Shown here piece after piece: positions 53,201 through 62,670 of a stretch of 64,000 nt of DNA. How positions within the stretch are numbered: the stretch's first letter is position 1; each line of letters starts with the position of its first letter. This DNA comes from Pseudolabrys sp. Its GTDB lineage: Bacteria; Pseudomonadota; Alphaproteobacteria; Rhizobiales; Xanthobacteraceae. The stretch spans positions 62,001 through 126,000 of the forward strand of contig JAHCKG010000002.1 in assembly GCA_026125895.1 (NCBI GenBank). The letters run 5' to 3'. Under the pieces are notes generated by a model. That model saw nothing but the letters and a program-made list of their open reading frames with translations. It made no database searches and had not been told where the DNA came from. A program made the position numbers and the translations under genes.

Positions 53201-54918
53201 GGGATCGCCGTATAGAACATGGCCATCGCGAACCGCTTGCCGTTGCTGACGTTGAAACCCTCGATGCGGTTGCCGAGCGTAAAGCGGACGCCGAGCGCAT
53301 TGGCGCGTTGCACGAAGGCGCGTTCGCTGCGCGGATCGACGAGCGCGAAGCGGCACGAGCCGCCGTTGAGGAATTCCGCTGCCCCGGGACCGTCGGTAAA
53401 TATCGTCTTGGTGCCCAGCAAGAACACAAGACTCGGCTCCTGGTAACTGTAGGTCGAGGCCAGATGCGGATCCGCGCAGCCCTTCGCACGCACTTCGCGG
53501 GCGATGATTTCGCTGGGGAACAACGATGGCAGCATCGGGAACGTGACCGCATAGACGGTCACGGCGATGAAGACAGATGCCATCATGCCGCGTAGCAGCG
53601 CCCGTTCCGCGCCATCGACCTCGTAAAGCCACCAGGCGAACAAGCCCAAAATCGCGGCCGCGGCCGCGAACGGCCAAGCGACGAGCCCGAGGTCGCGGCT
53701 CATCATGAAGAAGATGATGGGCACCGCCACAGCGATGGCGCCGGGAAGCAAGAACCAGCCGACCGTGCCGTGCTCGATCCAACGGTTTCGCCACAGGCCG
53801 TTCTTCTCGACGATGCCGGCGATCAGAATGGCGATGGCGGGGTAAAGCGGCAACACATAATGCGGCAGCTTGGTCATCACCGCCTCGAAGACGATCCACG
53901 ACGGGATGACCCACGCCAGTAGGAAGCGTGCACCGGGTTCGCCCCGCGCCTTCCAGATGGTCGGCGCCGCGAGGCCGGCCAGCACCGAACCCGGCCAGAA
54001 CGTAATCCAGAAGAGAAGGAAGTAGTAGCCGGGCGGCGCGCCATGCGCCTCCTGCCCGCTCGTCACCTTGGCGAGCATGTCGTCGCCCACCGACTTGACG
54101 AAGAAGTTGTCGCCGGACTTCGCGACGATGGCGATGAACCAGGGCGCCACCAGAAGCAGCATCCAGAGAAACCCGGTGAGCGGACGCGCCGAACGGACCC
54201 AGCGCACGGAGCGGTCGGCGATGCCGAGCGCCGCGATCGTGAGCACGACGAACATCAGCACCAGCGGGCCCTTGACCAGCGTGCCGCCGGCAATTGCGGT
54301 CCACATCAGGAACGGCAATCGCCAGCCGGCGGGCGCGTTGGGAGCGCGGCGGGACGCGAGATAGATCCGCGCCAGCGCGCCCATCGCGGTCACACTCATG
54401 AACAGCAAGACCGCGTCTGTCTTGGCGAGCCGCGCCTCCACGCCAAGCAGGATCGAACTCGCCATCATCAGGCCGGCCAGCACCGCCGTGCGTCGCGACA
54501 CAAAGGCAAGCGCCGCCCAGTAGGTCATCAGCACAGCACCGATGGCGCCGAACAGCGACGGCAGCCGGTACAGCCAGATCGTAGTCTGCGCATCGCGAAC
54601 GCCGAGCGCCTCGCCGGTCTTCACCGCCGCGACCTGGAGCCAGTAGATGCCGACCGGTTTTTTGTAGCGGACCTCGTCCTGGAAGCGGATGTCGACATAC
54701 TCGTGGCTCTCGAGCATCTGCTTGGTGGCCTGGGCGAAGCGCGCCTCGTCACGATCGACCGGCGGGATCTGGAAAAAGCCCGGCAGGAAGGCGACCAGCG
54801 CGAAGGCCAGCAGCAGACCCACCGCGCGCAGGTGCGACGCCGTCGCCGCGTCCAGCACGGCGGCGAGGCCGCGCGACGGCGCTTGAGATGGCGGCGCCTC
54901 GTCAGTGGTCGTGCTCAT
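53197..54918 (-). CDS. ArnT-type GT39 lipid-linked sugar transferase
   Basis: A 573-residue multi-spanning (about 12 helices) GT-C enzyme that moves a sugar from undecaprenyl phosphate onto a periplasmic acceptor such as lipid A or protein. The GT39 first-loop acid motif is PPVDRDEARFAQATKQMLES (Asp-Glu pair). KKPVGIYWLQ and LGVEARLAKTDAVLLFMSV are ArnT/PMT-type landmarks. The C-terminal periplasmic part is about 100 residues. First gene of a four-gene run and coupled to the phosphatase by a four-base overlap. Sugar (aminoarabinose, mannose, galacturonate or other) is not determined; no arnA/arnB genes are here. Confidence 0.9.
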   Translation of the reverse strand: MSTTTDEAPPSQAPSRGLAAVLDAATASHLRAVGLLLAFALVAFLPGFFQIPPVDRDEARFAQATKQMLESHEYVDIRFQDEVRYKKPVGIYWLQVAAVKTGEALGVRDAQTTIWLYRLPSLFGAIGAVLMTYWAALAFVSRRTAVLAGLMMASSILLGVEARLAKTDAVLLFMSVTAMGALARIYLASRRAPNAPAGWRLPFLMWTAIAGGTLVKGPLVLMFVVLTIAALGIADRSVRWVRSARPLTGFLWMLLLVAPWFIAIVAKSGDNFFVKSVGDDMLAKVTSGQEAHGAPPGYYFLLFWITFWPGSVLAGLAAPTIWKARGEPGARFLLAWVIPSWIVFEAVMTKLPHYVLPLYPAIAILIAGIVEKNGLWRNRWIEHGTVGWFLLPGAIAVAVPIIFFMMSRDLGLVAWPFAAAAAILGLFAWWLYEVDGAERALLRGMMASVFIAVTVYAVTFPMLPSLFPSEIIAREVRAKGCADPHLASTYSYQEPSLVFLLGTKTIFTDGPGAAEFLNGGSCRFALVDPRSERAFVQRANALGVRFTLGNRIEGFNVSNGKRFAMAMFYTAIP

Positions 54919-55048
54919 GGTCTGCTTGGGTCGGCGATTCTGGTTCTAGGGAGCGGACTTATTCCACAGGATGCGCCGCACCATAAAGCCCCCCGGCGCG
55001 TCTGTCATGGCATGGTAGGGCCTCACCCCGGCACAGGATGTCGCGCGC

Positions 55049-57223
55049 TCACTGCAGCCGCACCATCACGCTGTCGGCGGCGCCGCGGGCATCCATCACG
55101 GTCAGCCGGACAAAACCGGGCCCGTCCGGCTGGAAGAACAGCGTGCGGCGGCTGCCCGAGCTCGGGATCGGCACGCCATCGACCATGAGGGAGAGCGGCG
55201 GCACCCCGCCGGCGATCTTGAGGGCGAGCGGATCGGCCGGCTTTCCGCCGGTGCCGCCGCCGGCAAGCTCCAGCCGCACGCCATTGGGCGGGAACATGAT
55301 CTTTGGCGGCGGCGCGGCGACGCCGTAGCGGGCGGCATCGAAGCGCTGCAGCGGCGGCGGCAGCTTGGCGGTGATGGCGAAGACGGCGCCCTGCGGCGCC
55401 GGCGGCAACGCCACCGGCGTCTCGCCCGAGCGGGAAAAGGCGTCGAACAGGATCGGCGCGGCGCTGGCGCGGCCGACCAGCCCCGGCACCGGCACGCCAT
55501 CCGGCCGCCCGACCCAGACGCCGACGGTCATGCGGCCGTCGAAGCCGACCGCCCAGGCATCGCGATAGCCGTAGGAGGTGCCGGTCTTGAAGGCGATGCG
55601 GCCGTGCGGGGCGTTCTCCGGCGGCGGCGCGCCGATGAGGACATTGCCGACGTACCAAGCCGCCACCGGGTCGAGCAGCCGGTGCGGCTTCACCCCGGGC
55701 GCGCCGGCGCGCTCGATCAGCGGTTCCGCCTCGCCGCCGCGGGCGAGCCCGGCATAGAGCATGGTGAGGTCGTTGAGCGTGACGCCGACGCCGCCGAGGC
55801 CCATGGCGAGACCGGGCGCTTCCTCCTTCGGCAGCACGAGCGCGGCGCCAGCCTGGGTCAGGCGCGCGCTCAGGCGATTGACGCCGACCTTGTTGAGGAC
55901 GGCGATGGCCGGCACGTTGAGCGAGAGTTGCAGCGCGCGCCGCACCGTCACCGTGCCCTGGAAGGTCAGGTCGAAGTTCTCGGGCTGATAGCCGCCATAG
56001 CGCTGCGGCCGGTCGTCGATCAGCGTCTCCGGATGGATGACGCCGTCTTCGAAGCCGAGACCGTAGATGAATGGCTTGAGCGTCGAGCCAGGCGAGCGCA
56101 GCGCTGTCGTCATGTCGACCTGGCCGGCGCGGCGCGCATCGAAATAATCGGCGGACGCGACGCGCGCCCTCACCTCGTTCGATTGATTGTCGACGACGAG
56201 AATGGCGACAGAGATATCGGGTCCCATCGCCGCCGCGCGTTCCTGCGCCAGCGTCTGCAAGCGCGCCTGCAAGGGCTGGTCGATGGTCAGCTTGTGAATG
56301 CGCTGCGCCGGCTCGAGCGCGACAATGCGGTCCGCCGAATGCGGCGCGAACACCGGCATCGCCTTGCGCGACATTGGTACCGGCTGCGCCTTGGCGCGCG
56401 CAATCTCGTCCGGCGGCACGACATGGGCGAGCACGACGCGGTCGAGCACGCGGTCGCGCGCGGCGCGGGCGGCGTCGGCGTGACGGTCCGGCCGCCGCCG
56501 CTCCGGCGATTGCGGCAGCGCGACCAGCAGCGCCGCTTCGCTCAGCGACAGCCGCCGCGGCTCCTTGCCAAAATAGGCCAGCGAAGCCGCGCGGATGCCT
56601 TCGAGATTGCCGCCATAGGGTGCCAGCGTCAGGTAGAGCGACAGGATCTCGTTCTTGGTCAGCGCGTGCTCGAGTTCGAAGGCACGCGTCACCTGCCGCA
56701 GCTTGGCGGCGAAGGTACGATGCTCGCGCGGCTCCAGAAGACGCGCCACCTGCATGGTCAGCGTCGAGCCGCCGGAGATGATCTCGCCGGTCGATGCGAG
56801 CTGCCAGGCCGCGCGCATCATGGCGAAAGGATCGACGCCGTGATGCTCGTAGAAGCGCCGGTCTTCATAGGCGAATAGCAGCTTGAGAAACCGCGGATCG
56901 ACATCCTCGACGCTCGCCGGCAGACGCCAGCGGCCATCCTTGGTCGCATAGGCGCGCAGCAGGCGACCGTCGCGGTCGAGCACGACGCGCGACAGCTCGA
57001 TGTCGTTGCCGAGCGGCGCCGGGCCGAGATGGTGGAGCCAGGCGAAGGAGGCGGCGGCAATGACGACGGCCATCAAAGCGAGCGAAATAGAAAGACGGCG
57101 CCACCAAACGCCGTCATGCCCGCGTTTGTCGCGGGCATCCACGTCTTTGCGACGAGAAAGAAAGGCGTGGATGCCCGGCGCAAGGCCGGGCATGACGCGG
57201 AGTTTAACGCCGCGCCATCTCAT
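55049..57223 (-). CDS. pbpC: Penicillin-binding protein 1C
   Basis: Bifunctional peptidoglycan synthase of 724 residues. The glycosyltransferase domain (about 85-250) has YEDRRFYEHHGVDPFAMMRA and GGSTLTMQVARLL. The transpeptidase domain (about 310-560) has SPGSTLKPFIYGLG (SxxK), SLNVPAIAVL (SxN) and KTGTSYGYRDAW (KTG). A C-terminal BiPBP domain follows (about 630-724). The membrane helix is at residues about 44-64. Residues 11-38 are the translation of a palindromic repeat, so the N-terminus is unusual. The ATG at 57223 is one base after the alpha-2-macroglobulin stop; an ATG at 57193 is the alternative. Confidence 0.94.
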   Translation of the reverse strand: MRWRGVKLRVMPGLAPGIHAFLSRRKDVDARDKRGHDGVWWRRLSISLALMAVVIAAASFAWLHHLGPAPLGNDIELSRVVLDRDGRLLRAYATKDGRWRLPASVEDVDPRFLKLLFAYEDRRFYEHHGVDPFAMMRAAWQLASTGEIISGGSTLTMQVARLLEPREHRTFAAKLRQVTRAFELEHALTKNEILSLYLTLAPYGGNLEGIRAASLAYFGKEPRRLSLSEAALLVALPQSPERRRPDRHADAARAARDRVLDRVVLAHVVPPDEIARAKAQPVPMSRKAMPVFAPHSADRIVALEPAQRIHKLTIDQPLQARLQTLAQERAAAMGPDISVAILVVDNQSNEVRARVASADYFDARRAGQVDMTTALRSPGSTLKPFIYGLGFEDGVIHPETLIDDRPQRYGGYQPENFDLTFQGTVTVRRALQLSLNVPAIAVLNKVGVNRLSARLTQAGAALVLPKEEAPGLAMGLGGVGVTLNDLTMLYAGLARGGEAEPLIERAGAPGVKPHRLLDPVAAWYVGNVLIGAPPPENAPHGRIAFKTGTSYGYRDAWAVGFDGRMTVGVWVGRPDGVPVPGLVGRASAAPILFDAFSRSGETPVALPPAPQGAVFAITAKLPPPLQRFDAARYGVAAPPPKIMFPPNGVRLELAGGGTGGKPADPLALKIAGGVPPLSLMVDGVPIPSSGSRRTLFFQPDGPGFVRLTVMDARGAADSVMVRLQ
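57112..57197. repeat. Palindromic repeat inside the 5' coding end of pbpC
   Basis: Arms 57112-57143 (starting CGTCATGCCCGCG) and 57166-57197 (ending GCCGGGCATGACG) are near-perfect inverted 32-base sequences around a 22-base spacer. This is an intergenic-type repeat (HPEVR/PGHD-like families encode similar text elsewhere in Rhizobiales), yet it reads in frame here as MPGLAPGIHA through RGHDG. Confidence 0.8.
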
Positions 57224-57224
57224 C

Positions 57225-60200
57225 TCACTTCCCGCCGGCCGTCACATCAATGACGCCCGTCGCCGTCCGCGCGAAGCGATCCGGACGGTACATGTCCTCC
57301 ACCTTGGCCTGCGGCAGCGTGTAACGGCCCGGTGATACGGCGCGGACCACGTAAGCCACGCTGAACACCGGCGGCGAATCCGCGCGGCGGTCGAAGGCCG
57401 CCGTGAAGCGGTCGTCGCGGAATTCGCTGTTCACCGGTTCGGCCGCATCGGCGATCCATCCGAGCGTGCCGGTCTGCCCCGACGACACCAGGCGCGGGTT
57501 GTCGATCTCGAACCCGGCCGGCAGATAATCGGCGACGATGACGCGGCCGAACTGCGGCTGCGCCTCGGTCGTCTTCAGCACGACGACGAAGCGGTCGTTC
57601 TGCTTGGCCTTCGCCGGATCGGCCGGCTCCCCGTCGAGCGTGAAATAGCTGCGCTCGAGCTTGAAGCCGTTTGCGGCGGCGGGCTCCGGCGTCAGCGGCG
57701 CGCCGGAGACCGACACCACCGTTTGCACGGTGCCGTCGCCGGCATTGTTGACGCGCACGGGCGTCGCGAGCTGATCCGGGTTGAAGCGCCGGAAGTAGGC
57801 GCCCTGCCGCTTGTCACCGTTGACGTCGAGACGGATGGCGTTCATCTCGTTCGCCAGCGCCCTCGCCGCCATCACCAACCACGCCTCCTCCTGCGTCGAG
57901 GTATAGCTGGTCAGGCCCCGCGCGGCATCGATGCGCGCCACCGCCTGCGTGATGGTCGCCTGCGGCGCGTGTCCTTCGGACGCCAGCGTCACCAGCGCCG
58001 CGGCGTCGCGCAGCACCGATCCGTAATCCTCGCGGCCGGTCTCGAGCTTCGGCTGCGCCGGGATCGCGTCGAGCGCCGCGCGATAGACGCGGTCGGCTCG
58101 GGTCTTGTCGCCGAGCATCGACAATGCGGCGGCGACTTGCGCCTTGGCGATCGGTGTCGCCAGCGCATTGAGCTTGACGTCGGCGATGTAGCGCAAATCG
58201 CCGACCGGAGCCGCGCTGTTGCGCGCGAGGACGTAGAAGGCATAAGCGAGTTCGCGCCCGCCGTTCTTGTCCGGTTCCGGCGCCGTGGCGACGTAATTGC
58301 GCAAGCGGTCGAGCGCCAGCGTCATCGCCGTCTGCGGCACGTCAAACTTCTTTTCCCGCGCGCGGGTCAGGAAGTCGGTGACATAGGCATCGAGCCACGG
58401 ATCGTCGCCGCCGACCGACCACAGGCCGAACGAGCCGTTGGCGCCCTGCCGTGCGGTCAGCCGCGCAATCGCATCCTTGATGCGCGCGTCGATCTCGCCG
58501 TCCGGCGCCAGCCGTGCCTGCGCGGCGAGGTCGTTGATGTAGAGCATCGCGACCGCACGGCTGGTGATCTGTTCCGAGCAGCCGAACGGATAGCGGTCGA
58601 GCGAGTTCAGCAGCGTCGCGGCGTCGAGCGAGGTCGAAATCGCAACCGACAGACCCGCTCTCCCCGTACCCGGCACGAAGTCGGCAAAGACATCGCTCGA
58701 CAATGTCAGCGTCTCGCCCTTGGCCAATTGCCGCACCGTGCGCCGAGTCAGGATCTGCGACGCTGGCCGGACGTCGAGCGGATAGCTGCGCGCCAGCTTG
58801 AAGCCGTTTGGCCCTTCAACATTGATCACGACGGTGCTGGCGCCGGAACCCGACGCCGAAACCGGTACCGACAGCCGGCCGCGCGCCTTGGCGGCCAGCG
58901 TCAGCGGCGCCGGTGCGGCGCCCTCGCGCTTCACCGAGCCGGTGTCGAGTGCGACCTTGTAGCTGCCGGCCACGCCTTCGACATTGTCGAGTTCGATCTG
59001 GATCGCGCCGCGATCGCCGGTGCGCAGGAAGCGCGGCAACGTCGCCGTCAGCACCACCGGATCGCGGATGATAACGTCGCCGGTCGCCTTGCCGACCTTG
59101 TCATTGCTCCAGGCCACCGCCATGACGCGCGCGGTGCCGGCGAAAGCCGGTATGTCGAAAGAGACATTGGCGGTGCCGTCGGCGCCGACGGTGACAATGC
59201 CAGAATACAACGCCAGTGGCGCCTGCGCTGGCGGTGACCCTGATAGCTCCGCCGCGCCCATGTCACCGCCGGAGCGGATCTGGCCGCGCGCGCCCTGCAT
59301 GCCGTCGATGAGCTGGCCGTAGAGATCGCGCACTTCGGCGGTGAGCCGCCGCTGGCCGAGGTAATAGTCGTCCGGCGCCGGCGGCTTGTAGTTGGTGAGA
59401 TTGAGGATGCCGACATCGACCGCGGCGACGACGACACGCGCCTGTTCGCCGGCGGCGAGCCCGCCGATCTTGATTGGAATGTTGAGCGCATTCTCCGGCC
59501 GCATGGTCGCCGGCAGGTTCATGGCTACGTTGAGCGTGCGCTGGGTACGGTCGATCGAGAACCACTGCACGCCAATGGCGCGGCCCGGCATACGCTGGGC
59601 CGGCTGATCGAGCGGGCGGCGCAGCGTAGCGAGGACATAAGCGCCCGTGCCCCAGTCCTTGCCGACCGGCAGCGTCACGTTCACCGTGCCCGCGGCCGCG
59701 ACATCCTGCGCCACGCTTTGCACCAGCCGGTCGGTGAACACATTCACGGACAGACGGCCGGCGCTGCGCGCGGTCACCGCGACAGTCATGGTGTCGCCGC
59801 CGGCATAGCCCGGCTTGTCGAGCGCGATCTCGAGCAGGTCCGGCGTGTCGGCGCTGGACTCCGCATAGAAACCGGCGTCGAAGGTCATGGAGGTTACGGC
59901 GCCGTTCGGATCGCCTTCCGAGACTTCAAGGCGATAGCGGCCCCACTTCACCGGCAGCGACAGCCGCGCCGGCTTGCCGGCCGCGACATCGAGCGTGCCA
60001 TTGGCGACGCGCTGCGTACGGCGGATCGGCTCGTAATTCCACTGGCCGTTTTCGCGGTACCACTGGTAGGTCGTCTCGACCTTCAGTAGTTCGTATCTCA
60101 GGCCCTTGCGATCGAGGAGCGCGCCGTCCGGCGCCGCCATGATCACATCGAAATCGGCATTGGCACCGTCGGCAAGCGACATGCCGTTGAAAGCCGGCTT

Positions 60201-62453
60201 GACGCCGATCATCGGGCCGGCCGGCGCGAGCGGCAGCGTCAGCTTGCGCTCGACGGCCCGGCCACCCGATTCAACCATACTGACCGCGATGTTCGCTTCG
60301 AGCGGCCGCGTCGTTTCCGGCACATCTTCGAGCGTGACCGGGAACGTCGCCTTGCCCTTCTCGTCCGTCGCCGGCAGTTCGCTAAGTTCCTGCCGCGTCG
60401 CCGTGACCTCGTCGTCATAGAGTCCGAAGCGATAGCCCGGGAAGCCCGCGCGCTCCTTCGCCGCCTCAACCGAAACCGATCCGCTCAGCTCGAGGTTCGA
60501 CGCCGGCGCGCCGTAGAGGAAATGACCGTCGACCGACAGATCGACCGAACCGCCGCGCGAAATGGCCTTGGCCTCCGTCTTCAGATCGAACTCGATGCGA
60601 TCGGGGACGTAGTCTTCCACCATGAAGGTGGTTTCGCCGACCGCCGGACGCTTGGGATCGGTGAAGGCGCGCACGCGCCACGTGCCGGTTGCCGCCGTCG
60701 AGACGATCGGCAGTTCGAGGCTGCGGCCGCCAAGACCCTGATCCGGCACGACGACGCGCTTGTAATCGACGCCGTCCGGCCGCTCGACGACGAGCGTCAG
60801 CGGCACATTCGGCGCGGCGACACCGCGCGCGTCGCGCAGCAGCGCCGTAATCGCCACGGTCTCGCCGGTACGATAAACGCCGCGCTCGGTATAGACGAAG
60901 GCATCGAGTCCGGCAGGCGTGGCACGGCCACCGACACCGCGATCCGACAGATCGAAGGCCGATGATTTCAGGCTGAGGAAGGCATAGTCGCTCTTGCCGC
61001 TGGCAATGATGGCAGCCGGCGACTGGCCACCCTCGCCGCGCGTCAAACCGGCCTCGAAGTGGATGTGGCCGTGGAAGTCGGTGGATTTGACCGCGAGCAC
61101 CTCATTGTTGCGTGCCATCAGCCGCACTTCGATGCTGTTGAGCGGCTGGGCGCTGGCCAGCGAATGCACGAAGACGTCGATGCCGTCCTGGCCCGAATAG
61201 GCCGTCAGGCCGTAGTCGGACACGATGAACCATTGCGTCGCGACCTGGTCGTAGTCGTTGGCGGTGAGCGCGTCCTTCGGCGTTGCCGTCATGGCGTAGA
61301 CGCCGGGCGCCAGATCGGGCAGCGCCTGATCGACCGGAAACGCGGTAACCACCTCGGTGTTGAGCTTCTGCTCGACGCTCAGTTCGCCGCTCCAGACCTT
61401 GCTGCCGCGCTCGGCCGCGATCTGGTCGCCCTGATAGACGCTCATGTTGCGCTGGAAGTCGTAGCCCAGCACGGTGTCGATGAGGTTGCGATCGCCGACC
61501 TGGTAGACATTGAGATTGACCGCGGAGGTGTTGACGCTGAGCACCGGAATGCCGCGCTGACCGGTCTTCGGCAGCACATAGGCCTTACCGGAAAAGCGCA
61601 CGAACGGCTTGCGGTCGCGGACGAAAACCGTGAATTCGGCGGTCTTGGCCAGCGTCTCGTGCACGGTCGAGGGCAGACCGGCGCGCAAGGTGATGGCATA
61701 GCGCTCGCCGTGCTTAAGGCCGTCGACACAGAGCTGCTTGTCGGACACCGAGATGGCCGGCTTGTCCTGGCCGGCGACGGCGACGAAGGGCGAGAAGTCG
61801 GTCTTCTTCTCCGGCAGGGTTTCCGAGAACTGGAAGCAGGCGCGCGGCGATACTGCGTCGGAATCGACGGTGTAGTCGAGCATGCGGAAGCCGTGCTCAA
61901 GGCGCAGCCGCTCGTATTGCCCGCGCAGGTCGGCCGTCTCGCGCAAGGTCAGCGACAGCCGCATCGTGTCGAGCGCGGGCCGCCACTGCTTTCGCGCGGC
62001 GAACGCATCGCCCAGCACGCGCAGACTGTCCGCCTCGGCCGCCGGCTGCGTGGCGCGCGTATAGGCGGCATAGGCCGCCGTCGTCGCGCGCTCGAGCAAG
62101 GTCGCCTGCTCGCGCTGGTCGCGCCCCTTGATCTGGAGGACGGCGCGCGAAAGGCGCAGCCAGTTGTCGCCATCGTCCGGCGCCACGGCGACGAGCTGGC
62201 CGAGCAACAGCATGGCGGCGCGCACGTCCTTCTTCTGGAAGGCGGCATCAGCCTCGCGCTTGAGGACCTGCGGCGTCTTGGTGACGGTGCCGGCGTCGGT
62301 CTTGATCTGCGCCTCGAGCGTGATCGCGGCCTGATCGAGATCGGGGTTCTGGTAGGCCTTGTCGGCGGCCTCCGCAGCGAAGGTCAGCAGCCCTAATGAC
62401 AGGACCGCGACAGCCGTGACGCCGGCAAAAGCAGCGCGCATCAACCGTGACAT
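57225..62453 (-). CDS. Bacterial alpha-2-macroglobulin (YfhM-like)
   Basis: A 1742-residue periplasmic protease-trap protein. A Sec signal (about residues 1-29, ending AAEAA) has no lipobox cysteine, unlike the lipoprotein E. coli homologue. A helical TPR-like region follows (about 60-180), then MG domains (e.g. VYTERGVYRTGETVAITALL, about residue 510). The thioester motif is intact as YPFGCSEQITSRA (Cys 1292, Glu 1294, Gln 1295), with a helical thioester domain after it (LDRLRNYVATAP). GGGAGGTTTCCGTC precedes the ATG. It is the first gene of an alpha-2-macroglobulin-pbpC operon, with only one base between the genes. Confidence 0.95.
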   Translation of the reverse strand: MSRLMRAAFAGVTAVAVLSLGLLTFAAEAADKAYQNPDLDQAAITLEAQIKTDAGTVTKTPQVLKREADAAFQKKDVRAAMLLLGQLVAVAPDDGDNWLRLSRAVLQIKGRDQREQATLLERATTAAYAAYTRATQPAAEADSLRVLGDAFAARKQWRPALDTMRLSLTLRETADLRGQYERLRLEHGFRMLDYTVDSDAVSPRACFQFSETLPEKKTDFSPFVAVAGQDKPAISVSDKQLCVDGLKHGERYAITLRAGLPSTVHETLAKTAEFTVFVRDRKPFVRFSGKAYVLPKTGQRGIPVLSVNTSAVNLNVYQVGDRNLIDTVLGYDFQRNMSVYQGDQIAAERGSKVWSGELSVEQKLNTEVVTAFPVDQALPDLAPGVYAMTATPKDALTANDYDQVATQWFIVSDYGLTAYSGQDGIDVFVHSLASAQPLNSIEVRLMARNNEVLAVKSTDFHGHIHFEAGLTRGEGGQSPAAIIASGKSDYAFLSLKSSAFDLSDRGVGGRATPAGLDAFVYTERGVYRTGETVAITALLRDARGVAAPNVPLTLVVERPDGVDYKRVVVPDQGLGGRSLELPIVSTAATGTWRVRAFTDPKRPAVGETTFMVEDYVPDRIEFDLKTEAKAISRGGSVDLSVDGHFLYGAPASNLELSGSVSVEAAKERAGFPGYRFGLYDDEVTATRQELSELPATDEKGKATFPVTLEDVPETTRPLEANIAVSMVESGGRAVERKLTLPLAPAGPMIGVKPAFNGMSLADGANADFDVIMAAPDGALLDRKGLRYELLKVETTYQWYRENGQWNYEPIRRTQRVANGTLDVAAGKPARLSLPVKWGRYRLEVSEGDPNGAVTSMTFDAGFYAESSADTPDLLEIALDKPGYAGGDTMTVAVTARSAGRLSVNVFTDRLVQSVAQDVAAAGTVNVTLPVGKDWGTGAYVLATLRRPLDQPAQRMPGRAIGVQWFSIDRTQRTLNVAMNLPATMRPENALNIPIKIGGLAAGEQARVVVAAVDVGILNLTNYKPPAPDDYYLGQRRLTAEVRDLYGQLIDGMQGARGQIRSGGDMGAAELSGSPPAQAPLALYSGIVTVGADGTANVSFDIPAFAGTARVMAVAWSNDKVGKATGDVIIRDPVVLTATLPRFLRTGDRGAIQIELDNVEGVAGSYKVALDTGSVKREGAAPAPLTLAAKARGRLSVPVSASGSGASTVVINVEGPNGFKLARSYPLDVRPASQILTRRTVRQLAKGETLTLSSDVFADFVPGTGRAGLSVAISTSLDAATLLNSLDRYPFGCSEQITSRAVAMLYINDLAAQARLAPDGEIDARIKDAIARLTARQGANGSFGLWSVGGDDPWLDAYVTDFLTRAREKKFDVPQTAMTLALDRLRNYVATAPEPDKNGGRELAYAFYVLARNSAAPVGDLRYIADVKLNALATPIAKAQVAAALSMLGDKTRADRVYRAALDAIPAQPKLETGREDYGSVLRDAAALVTLASEGHAPQATITQAVARIDAARGLTSYTSTQEEAWLVMAARALANEMNAIRLDVNGDKRQGAYFRRFNPDQLATPVRVNNAGDGTVQTVVSVSGAPLTPEPAAANGFKLERSYFTLDGEPADPAKAKQNDRFVVVLKTTEAQPQFGRVIVADYLPAGFEIDNPRLVSSGQTGTLGWIADAAEPVNSEFRDDRFTAAFDRRADSPPVFSVAYVVRAVSPGRYTLPQAKVEDMYRPDRFARTATGVIDVTAGGK

Positions 62454-62670
62454 GACGGAAACCTCCCGGGATTCGGCGAACCACTTTTATCCTATTATTC
62501 CGCCTCCGGATGGTGTCGATGACATGGCGCAAATTCCGCCGGCGCAAGCGGCACCCGTGGGCCATCGCCGGTTGGACCGTCAAGGACGCGCGCAAACCGC
62601 TGCCGGCGCCCGACTCTCATGCAATGGATTACGTGAGGTCGCGGAGCTAAGCATCTGATTTTATTGGGTG
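62454..62670. other. 217-base gap between dctM and alpha-2-macroglobulin
   Basis: It holds the alpha-2-macroglobulin ribosome site (GGGAGGTTT, next to 62453) and presumably its promoter. No gene, repeat or strong hairpin is supported. Confidence 0.5.

Noticed and set aside
52367-54304. A 645-residue minus-strand frame that looks like a GT39-PAP2 fusion
   Set aside because: Upstream of 53200 it is the out-of-frame shadow of the GT39 gene with no family motifs; the PAP2 gene starts at the ATG in a four-base overlap.
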